Source: Methylococcaceae bacterium (GTDB lineage Bacteria; Pseudomonadota; Gammaproteobacteria; Methylococcales; Methylococcaceae). From it: DNA of 5,095 nucleotides. The translations under genes and the position numbers were made by a program. Location of the stretch: assembly GCA_028678445.1 (NCBI GenBank), contig JAJRDJ010000069.1, positions 1 through 5,095 on the forward strand. Direction: 5' to 3'. The notes below the pieces were generated by a model. The model saw nothing but the letters and a program-made list of their open reading frames with translations, was not told the DNA's origin and did not search any database. The stretch's first letter is position 1; each line of letters starts with the position of its first letter. Shown piece by piece: positions 1 to 5,095 of the stretch.

Positions 1-1
1 G

Positions 2-48
2 AAAAACGCCTCGAACAGCGCTATATTACTCATCCAGCGAGGTTTTTT
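2..48 (-). terminator. possible rho-independent terminator after the small-gene pair
   Basis: A 5-bp stem (CCTCG at 9-13 pairing with CGAGG at 38-42) encloses a 24-base loop. It is flanked by an A run at 2-6 and a T run at 43-48, so either strand would give a hairpin followed by U residues. Read on the minus strand it lies about 32 bases past the stop codon of the 112-aa gene, which is where a terminator for that operon would be expected. The short stem and long loop make it weak. It could equally serve a plus-strand gene ending left of the window, or be chance. The rest of positions 1-80 shows no gene. Confidence 0.35.
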
Positions 49-80
49 ATCGCATAAACAATTCAGTCGCGGATTTCGGG

Positions 81-419
81 TTATTCGGAAGGCCATGAGC
101 CGATGTCCGGGGTGGCCAGTTCGATAGTCTGCACTGCCATCCGCAGTTTCTGGAGCGCTAGTTCAAGGTGAATGGGGTCCAGCTTTTCTGGACCCATCAT
201 CAGTTCGTGGAGGGTATCCGCCGCCGCCAGGGCGTGCTCGCGTGCTTCACGGATAAACTTGCGGGTGGCACCCGATTCGGTGCTGACGCGCCCGGCATGT
301 TCCGGCTTGCGGTTGCCCCGGAGGGCCTCCAGCCGGCTCAAGCTGCCTCGCGCATAATCCAGCGCCTCATCAAGCCGCTTTTCTTGCGCGGGCGTCAACG
401 CGGCGAGCGAATCAGACAT
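81..419 (-). CDS. hypothetical helical protein, 112 aa
   Basis: I do not recognise this protein. It is 112 residues long, charged, rich in Ala, Leu, Glu and Arg, and has no signal peptide or membrane segment, so it is probably cytosolic. The sequence suggests three or four amphipathic helices: residues about 10-34, a Gly/Arg/Ser linker at about 35-50, then about 51-73 and about 79-103. The ATG at 419-417 is supported by GGGGAG on the minus strand (429-424), 4 bases upstream. The start lies inside the end of the upstream 72-aa gene, with an 8-base overlap (ATGTCTGA), so the two are co-transcribed and probably translationally coupled. The plus-strand reading frames over this stretch give Arg/Pro-rich, unprotein-like translations, which favours the minus strand. 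The C-terminal helical part aligns weakly without gaps to the 72-aa neighbour. No function can be assigned. Confidence 0.75.
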   Translation of the reverse strand: MSDSLAALTPAQEKRLDEALDYARGSLSRLEALRGNRKPEHAGRVSTESGATRKFIREAREHALAAADTLHELMMGPEKLDPIHLELALQKLRMAVQTIELATPDIGSWPSE

Positions 420-630
420 CGGTCTCCCCTATTTCAAAATCGATATCGTCTTGAGGTGTCATGGCGCGCCTGATCAAGTCGGCGGCCTTGCGCAGATCGC
501 GCTCGCTCGCCGCGAGTGCTGGGTCAGTCCGGTCCAGCTTGCCTTCGATGATGGGATCAAGCCTCTCCAACGCGGATCGGATATAGATCTGGCTGTCTTT
601 CAGCAGAATATCGGGATTAGTACTACTCAT
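412..630 (-). CDS. hypothetical small helical protein, 72 aa
   Basis: I do not recognise this protein. It has 72 residues, no signal peptide and no membrane segment. A predicted helix spans roughly residues 8-30 (KDSQIYIRSALERLDPIIEG) and a second roughly 37-57 (ending DLRKAADLIRRAM), followed by an acidic tail. This suggests a helical hairpin that could be an interaction module. It is the first gene of a two-gene minus-strand unit and overlaps the 112-aa gene by 8 bases. A GGAG lies on the minus strand at 645-642, 11 bases before the ATG, which is a rather long spacing. It is transcribed divergently from the beta-propeller/ABC operon, so shared regulation is possible but not shown. The pairing with the neighbour and the sensible protein composition support a real gene. 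The function is unknown. Confidence 0.68.
   Translation of the reverse strand: MSSTNPDILLKDSQIYIRSALERLDPIIEGKLDRTDPALAASERDLRKAADLIRRAMTPQDDIDFEIGETDV
424..429 (-). promoter_or_regulatory. Shine-Dalgarno site for the 112-aa gene
   Basis: GGGGAG on the minus strand lies 4 bases before the ATG at 419-417. It is inside the end of the upstream 72-aa coding region. It fixes the start of the downstream gene and supports translational coupling across the 8-base overlap. Confidence 0.55.
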
Positions 631-760
631 CGATTATGCCACTCCAACTTCGGTACAAGATTGCCTGATCATTGTTCAAGTCTCCAGCATCCATCTCGGT
701 TCATCATGCCCTTCCGGACCATGCACGACATTGTCCATGATAGGGTAAGGTGGAGAGACG

Positions 761-790
761 TTTCCACGCGGGCCATTTCAACCGGATAAT
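761..790 (+). promoter_or_regulatory. weak sigma70-like promoter candidate for the propeller/ABC operon
   Basis: TTTCCA at 761-766 and GATAAT at 785-790 are separated by 18 bases and resemble -35 and -10 boxes. Transcription would start near 797, leaving a leader of about 25 bases before the ATG at 822. The -10 match is good and the -35 match is poor. I see no convincing operator palindrome in 631-821 and no clear promoter for the minus-strand pair. This is a motif match only. Confidence 0.25.
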
Positions 791-821
791 AGAACCGTTG
801 CCATTTTCCGACTACCGAATC

Positions 822-1787
822 ATGAAAACCTTATCCCTGACTCTTGCCCTCGCCGCACTCCTGGCCGGCCTGTCCGCCCAGGCCGAAACCATTTACGTGA
901 CCCTCGAAAAGGACAACGCATTGGCCGTTGTATCCGGACCGTATGGCAAGCTCGAGAAGACCGTAAAGATTGGCAAGCGGCCGCGTGGCATCGCGCTCAG
1001 CCAGGATGGAAAATCGCTGTATGTAGCCATCAGCGACGAGGATACCATCAAGATTATCGATACAGCCACGCTTAAGGTGACTGCCAAGCTGCCCTCGGGT
1101 GAGGATCCGGAAACCTTCGCGCTTGATCCGGATGGCAAGTTGCTGTTTGCCTCGAACGAGGATGACAATCAGGTCACGGTCATCGACATCGCCGCCAGAA
1201 AGGCCATCAAGACCATTCCGGTGGGCGTTGAACCGGAGGGCATCGCGACCAGCCCCGATGGTAAGTGGATCGTCAGCACCAGCGAAACCACCAATATGGC
1301 GCACTGGATCGACCGGAAGACGCTCGATATCGTCGATAACACCCTGGTCGACCCCCGCCCGCGTGCCTGTGCCTTCACTGATGACAGTCAACAATTGTGG
1401 GTAAGTTCGGAAATCGCGGGGACCGTGACGGTCCTGGACACGGCAAACCGGCAGCCGCTCGGCAAGATCAGCTTCAAGATTCCCGGGGTCACGCAGGAAA
1501 AGATTCAGCCCGTCGGCATACGGATCGATAAGGACCGGCGCCTGGCCTATATCGCGCTGGGTCCTTCCAACCGGGTCGCCGTGGTGGACGCCAAAACTTA
1601 CGCGGTGCTCGACTATCTGCTGGTGGGCCAGCGGGTGTGGAATCTCGCCTTTTCTCCCGACCAGAAACGGCTCTACACCACCAATGGCGTCAGCAGCGAC
1701 ATTTCCATCATCGACCTCGAACGGCGCAAGGTCGTGAAGTCGGTTGCCGTCGGCCAGTATCCCTGGGGTCTGGCGGTGCAGCCATGA
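822..1787 (+). CDS. periplasmic YVTN seven-bladed beta-propeller protein, PQQ-dependent catabolism-associated (TIGR03866-like)
   Basis: The protein has 321 residues. A Sec signal peptide covers residues 1-21 (positively charged start, hydrophobic core, AQA before the likely cleavage), so the mature protein is periplasmic. The rest is seven YVTN-type repeats of about 42 residues, starting near 24, 66, 108, 149, 191, 241 and 283. Repeated marks are SPDGK/DPDGK turns, 'VTVID' or 'IKIID' strands and 'VG..P.G' loops. Blade 4 departs from the consensus (MAHWID), and blade 5 carries an insertion of about 8 residues (IPGVTQEKIQPVG). Length and architecture fit the family found with ABC genes of PQQ-dependent alcohol catabolism, such as PedA2 of the P. 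putida pedA1A2BC cluster. Its exact role (ligand capture, scaffold or metal handling) is not settled. The ATG at 822 is chosen because it gives an intact signal peptide; an in-frame GTG at 750 would bury it. No clear Shine-Dalgarno site precedes 822. The stop overlaps the ATPase start by four bases (ATGA), so this is the first gene of a coupled operon. Confidence 0.9.
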   Translation: MKTLSLTLALAALLAGLSAQAETIYVTLEKDNALAVVSGPYGKLEKTVKIGKRPRGIALSQDGKSLYVAISDEDTIKIIDTATLKVTAKLPSGEDPETFALDPDGKLLFASNEDDNQVTVIDIAARKAIKTIPVGVEPEGIATSPDGKWIVSTSETTNMAHWIDRKTLDIVDNTLVDPRPRACAFTDDSQQLWVSSEIAGTVTVLDTANRQPLGKISFKIPGVTQEKIQPVGIRIDKDRRLAYIALGPSNRVAVVDAKTYAVLDYLLVGQRVWNLAFSPDQKRLYTTNGVSSDISIIDLERRKVVKSVAVGQYPWGLAVQP

Positions 1788-2527
1788 GCACGCTGCCCGC
1801 GCTCGATGTCGAGGGTCTGTCCTATGCCTATGGCCGGAAGCCGGCCCTGAATCGGGTCAGTTTCCAGGTCGAGGCCGGTCAGTGCGGCATTCTGCTGGGT
1901 CCGAACGGGGCCGGCAAAACCACGCTCTTTTCGCTGATTACTCATCTGTATGACAGCCGCGATGGCAGCATCCGCATCGCCGGTCATGACATCAAGACTG
2001 AACCCGGTCAGGCTCTCGCGGCGCTGGGCGTGGTCTTTCAGCAACCCACCCTGGACCTCGACCTCAATGTTCTGCAAAACCTCCAGTATCACGCCGCGCT
2101 GCATGGCCTCGGCCGCAAGGAGGCTGCGCGGCGCATCCAGGAAGAACTGGAACGTCAGGGCATGTTCGAGCGGGCCGGCGAAAAAGTACGCCAGCTCAAT
2201 GGCGGACACCGCCGCCGGGTCGAGATTGCCCGTGCCCTGTTGCACCAGCCGCGCCTGCTGTTACTGGATGAACCCACGGTCGGGCTGGACGTGCCCAGCC
2301 GCAAGGCCATCGTCGAATATGTCCATGAGCTGACCCGTACGGGAAAAATCGCCGTCCTGTGGGCAACGCATCTCATCGATGAGATTCGCGACGGCGACCG
2401 GCTGATCGTATTGCACCAAGGCCAGGTCCGCGCCACCGGCGGTATCGACGCCGTGCTTGAAGCCACCGGCACGGCGACGATAGGCGCGGCTTTCGAGCGT
2501 CTCACCCAACAGCGGGAGGCCGCATGA
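1784..2527 (+). CDS. ABC transporter ATP-binding protein, PQQ-dependent alcohol dehydrogenase system type (TIGR03864-like)
   Basis: This is a single nucleotide-binding domain of 247 residues, a normal length for the family. All ABC motifs are visible. Walker A is GPNGAGKT at 39-46. The Q-loop is VVFQQ at 83-87. The signature is LNGGH at 138-142, followed by RRRVEIARALL. Walker B is LLLLDEP at 158-164 with catalytic Glu163. The D-loop is VGLD at 166-169 and the switch His is at 196 (ATH). The signature departs from LSGGQ, but the 'LNGGHRRR' form is what I recall for the PQQ-associated subfamily (PedB of P. putida). It should bind the cytoplasmic face of the permease encoded next and power transport by ATP hydrolysis. 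The ATG at 1784 lies in an ATGA overlap with the propeller stop, and the gene's own TGA overlaps the permease ATG in the same way, so the three genes are translated as one coupled unit. A frame-compatible upstream extension to 1637 lies inside the propeller gene and is rejected. Confidence 0.93.
   Translation: MSTLPALDVEGLSYAYGRKPALNRVSFQVEAGQCGILLGPNGAGKTTLFSLITHLYDSRDGSIRIAGHDIKTEPGQALAALGVVFQQPTLDLDLNVLQNLQYHAALHGLGRKEAARRIQEELERQGMFERAGEKVRQLNGGHRRRVEIARALLHQPRLLLLDEPTVGLDVPSRKAIVEYVHELTRTGKIAVLWATHLIDEIRDGDRLIVLHQGQVRATGGIDAVLEATGTATIGAAFERLTQQREAA
2514..2519 (+). promoter_or_regulatory. Shine-Dalgarno site for the permease gene
   Basis: GGGAGG lies 4 bases before the ATG at 2524, inside the last codons of the ATPase gene. 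It supports the first Met (2524) over the second Met at residue 4 (2533). Confidence 0.6.
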
Positions 2528-3321
2528 AACCGATGCATTACCTCCGCGCCCTCAAGGGCATCATGGGCCGCGAACTGCTGCGCTTCCTCCACCAGCGCGA
2601 ACGCTTCATTTCCGCCCTGGTGCGGCCCTTGATGTGGCTGTTCATCTTCGCGGCCGGCTTCCGCTCGACTCTCGGCGTCGCCATCATCCCGCCGTACGAG
2701 ACCTATATCCTCTACGAGGTCTACATCACACCCGGCCTGCTCGGCATGGTGCAGTTGTTCAACGGCATGCAAAGCTCGCTGTCCATGGTTTACGACCGGG
2801 AAATGGGCAGCATGAAGACGCTGCTGGTCAGCCCGCTGCCGAGAGGCTATCTGCTCGTCTGCAAGCTGCTGGCCGGGGTGCTGGTGTCGGTGGTGCAGGC
2901 GTACGTGTTCCTGCTGATCGCCTTCCTGTATGGCATCGAAGCCCCGCCCATGGGCTATTTGACGGTACTGCCGGCGCTGATCCTGTCCGGACTGATGCTG
3001 GGCGCGCTGGGTTTGCTATTGTCCTCCTTCATCAAACAGCTGGAGAATTTTGCCGGGGTAATGAATTTCGTCATCTTCCCGATGTTCTTCCTCTCCACGG
3101 CGCTCTATCCTCTGTGGAAGATCCAGGAATCCAGCGTGCTGCTCTACCGGCTGTCGCAGTTCAATCCTTTCACGCATGCTGTTGAATTGATTCGCTTCGC
3201 GCTCTATGGCCAATTCAATCCGGAGGCTTGCCTGGTCACCCTCGGGGCGCTGACGGTGTTCCTGATCATGGCCGTCATCGGCTATAACCCTTCGCGCGGC
3301 GCCATGGCCCGCAGGGGTTGA
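2524..3321 (+). CDS. ABC-2 type transporter permease, PQQ/alcohol-associated (TIGR03861-like)
   Basis: This is a 265-residue polytopic inner-membrane protein. By eye there are six hydrophobic segments near residues 30-46, 66-83, 111-136, 146-168, 176-195 and 236-253. The N-terminus carries a basic amphipathic stretch (ALKGIMGRELLRFLHQRER). Two ABC-2 family hallmarks are present: the cytoplasmic loop with DREMGSMKTLLVSPLPR at about 91-107, likely the coupling region to the ATPase, and NPFTHAVELIRFALYG at 214-229 before the last membrane segment. It should form the membrane part of the transporter with the ATPase, probably as a homodimer with two ATPase chains. PedC of P. putida is the recognised counterpart. 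ABC-2 permeases are typically exporters, whereas the ped cluster has been discussed in connection with lanthanide-dependent growth, so substrate and direction are open. The start overlaps the ATPase stop (ATGA) and has a good ribosome site. The stop lies 32 bases from the convergent recD stop. Confidence 0.92.
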   Translation: MKPMHYLRALKGIMGRELLRFLHQRERFISALVRPLMWLFIFAAGFRSTLGVAIIPPYETYILYEVYITPGLLGMVQLFNGMQSSLSMVYDREMGSMKTLLVSPLPRGYLLVCKLLAGVLVSVVQAYVFLLIAFLYGIEAPPMGYLTVLPALILSGLMLGALGLLLSSFIKQLENFAGVMNFVIFPMFFLSTALYPLWKIQESSVLLYRLSQFNPFTHAVELIRFALYGQFNPEACLVTLGALTVFLIMAVIGYNPSRGAMARRG

Positions 3322-3372
3322 CGACAGATCTTCGACTACACCGGATGGCGGCCTTAGCACGCCAACCGCTGC
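3311..3372. repeat. imperfect inverted repeat across the convergent gene ends
   Basis: GCAGGGGTTG at 3311-3320 and CAACCGCTGC at 3363-3372 are reverse complements at 9 of 10 positions, with a 42-base spacer. The arms lie in the last codons of the permease gene and of recD, and both stop codons lie at or between the arms. There is no T run after either arm, so it is not a classical intrinsic terminator. It could form a long-loop hairpin in read-through transcripts, or be chance in GC-rich coding DNA. Confidence 0.3.
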
Positions 3373-5095
3373 AATCCGCTGTGCCGCAGCACTCGGTGGG
3401 TAATGGCCGCTTCCAGTACCCCTCTGTCACCGGTACTGATCAGCGTGAACCCTTCGCGCGCCCGGGTGATGCCGGTGTAGAGCAACTCACGGGTCAGGAT
3501 CGGGTTGACCCGGTCCGGCAGCACTAAGGCCACATGCTCGAACTCGGAGCCTTGCGACTTGTGCACGGTCAGGGCGTAGACCGTCTCCACCGACTGCAAG
3601 CGGCTCGGCATAGCCCATTTGATGCCCTGACTGGCGTCCCCAGCCGAGAAAGCCACGCGCAAGCCATCAGCTTCACCCAGCGCATTCGCCAGAGGCAAAG
3701 TGATGCCGATATCACCGTTCATGAGCCCCAGCCCATAGTCGTTGCGGGTAATCAAAACCGGGCGTCCGGCATACCAGCCCCCGGTTCTCGGGATCAGCCC
3801 CGCCTCTGCGAGCAGATCGGCAATCCGGCGATTGAGCCCCTCGACGCCCCAGGGTCCCTTGCGGAGTGCGCACAACAACTGGAACCGGCCATGCGCCCGG
3901 AGCACTGACCGGGCCCATTCGTCCAGGTCTTGCTGAGTACTGTGCAGCCCGGGCCGGTTGTACCGCATCGTCTCAAGATAGTGGCGGTAGCCCTGTCGCG
4001 TGTTGCCGCTTGCATTTTCGGGCCGGTAGGATAAATGCGCCGTGGCACCCGCTCCTGACCCGCCGTCGAGCACCAGCGTTCTGAACGCATCATCATCCTG
4101 CTCGGAAATCCGCAGCCAGGCAAGGTCCGCCCTGCCCTCCCTGAAGATTTTTTCCGCGGCGACGACATCCCCTTCATTGACGACACTGGCGAGCTGGCCT
4201 ACCCCGCTGCCGCTGGCAAAACGATGGCTGTGGCGCAGCATCACCACGGACTGATCGAATCCGGTACCGCCCTCATCGATCAATGCAGACCCGATTCGTT
4301 GGCCGGTCACCGCCCGGAGCCATTCCACGGTGGCTGGAAGGTAGTGGCCATCCCGGGCCCTCTGACAGAGTTCGCCGAGAACCGCGCCAGCCTCCACGGA
4401 CGCCAGCTGATCCTTGTCGCCCAGCAGGATCAGCTTCGCCGAGCGCGGTAGCGCCTCCAGCACGGCGGCCATCATCTCCAGATCCACCATCGAGGCCTCA
4501 TCGATCACCAGCACGTCGAGTGCCAGCGGATTCCCGGCGTGATGCCGAAACCGGCGGGTGTCGGGACGGCTGCCGAGCAGGCGGTGCAGCGTGCTGACCT
4601 TGACCGGTATCGCCGTGCGAATGGCCTCCGCCCCCGCAAACCCAACTAGGGGCAACTGCTGGATGGACTTGGCGATGGACTCGTTCAGGCGGGCGGCCGC
4701 CTTGCCGGTGGGCGCGGCCAGACGAATGCGCAGCGGCCGGAATGCTCCGATGTCGTGAGCGGAGTTCCCCAACTTCAGGGCCTGCAATACCGCCAACAGC
4801 CTGACTACCGTGGTGGTCTTGCCGGTACCGGGACCGCCGGTGATGATGGTGAAGGCATTGCGGGCCGCGAGGGCACAGGCGATCTTCTGCCAATCGGTCT
4901 GGCCTTCCGTATTCGCATGTTGTGGAAAAAGCCCATCCAGCCATGGTCGGAGCCTGTCGGAAGGAAGGGGCGGCACGTCGCCATAGTCCGCCATGGGGCC
5001 GCCGACTGGCGCAATGCTTGGTGTACCGCAATTGCGTCCTAAGCGCTGTGTGAGCTCCTCTCGCACCCTCTGCTCATATTGCCAGTAACGCCTAA
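3354..5095 (-). CDS. recD: exodeoxyribonuclease V subunit alpha (RecD), N-terminus outside the window
   Basis: This is the fast 5'-3' helicase subunit of the RecBCD double-strand-break repair and recombination nuclease, a superfamily 1B helicase of the cytoplasm. Numbered from the GTG at 5066, the motifs are: motif I (Walker A) GGPGTGKTT from residue 77, DNA 4838-4812; motif Ia LAAPTGKAA from about 116; motif II VIDEAS with Asp189-Glu190; motif III LLGDKDQL from about 214; the RecD-typical FQLLCALRKGPWGVEGLN segment near 396; VHKSQGSEF at 501-509; and YTGITRARE at 530-538 near the C-terminus. The frame stays open upstream of 5066 to the window edge, reading RRYWQYEQR, which looks like RecD sequence, so 5066 is not the start. 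By comparison with E. coli RecD, where I recall the Walker A lysine near residue 177, roughly 85 N-terminal residues are missing. recB would be expected upstream, to the right of the window. The gene converges on the ABC permease gene. All visible helicase motifs are intact. Confidence 0.95.
   Translation of the reverse strand, partial: RRYWQYEQRVREELTQRLGRNCGTPSIAPVGGPMADYGDVPPLPSDRLRPWLDGLFPQHANTEGQTDWQKIACALAARNAFTIITGGPGTGKTTTVVRLLAVLQALKLGNSAHDIGAFRPLRIRLAAPTGKAAARLNESIAKSIQQLPLVGFAGAEAIRTAIPVKVSTLHRLLGSRPDTRRFRHHAGNPLALDVLVIDEASMVDLEMMAAVLEALPRSAKLILLGDKDQLASVEAGAVLGELCQRARDGHYLPATVEWLRAVTGQRIGSALIDEGGTGFDQSVVMLRHSHRFASGSGVGQLASVVNEGDVVAAEKIFREGRADLAWLRISEQDDDAFRTLVLDGGSGAGATAHLSYRPENASGNTRQGYRHYLETMRYNRPGLHSTQQDLDEWARSVLRAHGRFQLLCALRKGPWGVEGLNRRIADLLAEAGLIPRTGGWYAGRPVLITRNDYGLGLMNGDIGITLPLANALGEADGLRVAFSAGDASQGIKWAMPSRLQSVETVYALTVHKSQGSEFEHVALVLPDRVNPILTRELLYTGITRAREGFTLISTGDRGVLEAAITHRVLRHSGLQRLAC

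Noticed and set aside
168..473. Plus-strand 101-aa reading frame over the small minus-strand genes
   Set aside because: The translation is Arg/Gly/Pro-rich with no sensible pattern. The minus strand offers two overlapping genes with protein-like composition and a ribosome site.
750..821. GTG start at 750 giving a propeller protein 24 residues longer
   Set aside because: It would place a charged segment before the signal peptide and lose export. The ATG at 822 gives a textbook Sec signal.
831..1394. Minus-strand 187-aa reading frame inside the propeller gene
   Set aside because: It is antisense to a clear seven-repeat protein with a signal peptide. It is a GC-rich shadow frame.
1619..1626. 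GCTGGTGG, the E. coli Chi octamer, near a recD gene
   Set aside because: It encodes part of a propeller blade. One copy is expected by chance in GC-rich coding DNA at this scale, and Chi sequences differ between lineages.
1673..2245. Minus-strand 190-aa reading frame across the propeller/ATPase junction
   Set aside because: It is antisense to intact ABC motifs and shows no recognisable features.
5064..5066. GTG at 5066 as the true start of recD
   Set aside because: The frame is open upstream to the window edge with RecD-like residues, and the N-terminal domain would be missing.
1..5095. Mobile element, defence system, CRISPR array or RNA gene
   Set aside because: I saw no transposase, integrase, toxin-antitoxin motif, regular spaced repeats or tRNA-like fold. 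RecD here is the housekeeping type with RecBCD-style motifs.

Overview
The window reads as chromosomal DNA from a GC-rich proteobacterium. A gammaproteobacterium is likeliest, because a RecD of the RecBCD type sits beside a PQQ-alcohol-dehydrogenase-associated ABC cassette. A methylotroph or methanotroph would fit, but that is inference from gene content alone. There are no rRNA or tRNA genes, CRISPR arrays, insertion sequences or phage genes. Coding density is high.

Layout: (1) Positions 1-80 are an AT-richer gap with a weak terminator-like hairpin. (2) Positions 81-630 hold two small minus-strand genes for helical, cytosolic proteins of unknown function. They overlap by 8 bases and so form an operon. 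(3) Positions 631-821 are a divergent intergenic region with at best a weak sigma70-like promoter toward the right. (4) Positions 822-3321 hold a tight three-gene plus-strand operon: an exported seven-bladed YVTN beta-propeller protein, an ABC ATPase and an ABC-2 type permease. Both junctions are ATGA stop/start overlaps. (5) Positions 3354-5095 are the minus-strand 3' part of recD, which converges on the permease gene with 32 bases between stop codons and runs off the right edge.

The operon matches, by protein architecture and motifs, the cassette known from PQQ-dependent alcohol catabolism (families TIGR03866, TIGR03864 and TIGR03861). It corresponds to part of the Pseudomonas putida pedA1A2BC transporter, which has been linked to lanthanide-dependent PQQ alcohol dehydrogenase growth. 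The ATPase would energise the inner-membrane permease while the propeller works in the periplasm. The usual partner genes (solute-binding-like protein, PQQ dehydrogenase, cytochrome c) are not in this window. RecD is a housekeeping recombination/repair helicase unrelated to the cassette.

I found no clearly undescribed system. The least explained items are the pair of small helical proteins, which may be distant paralogues, and the unresolved substrate and direction of the ABC cassette.
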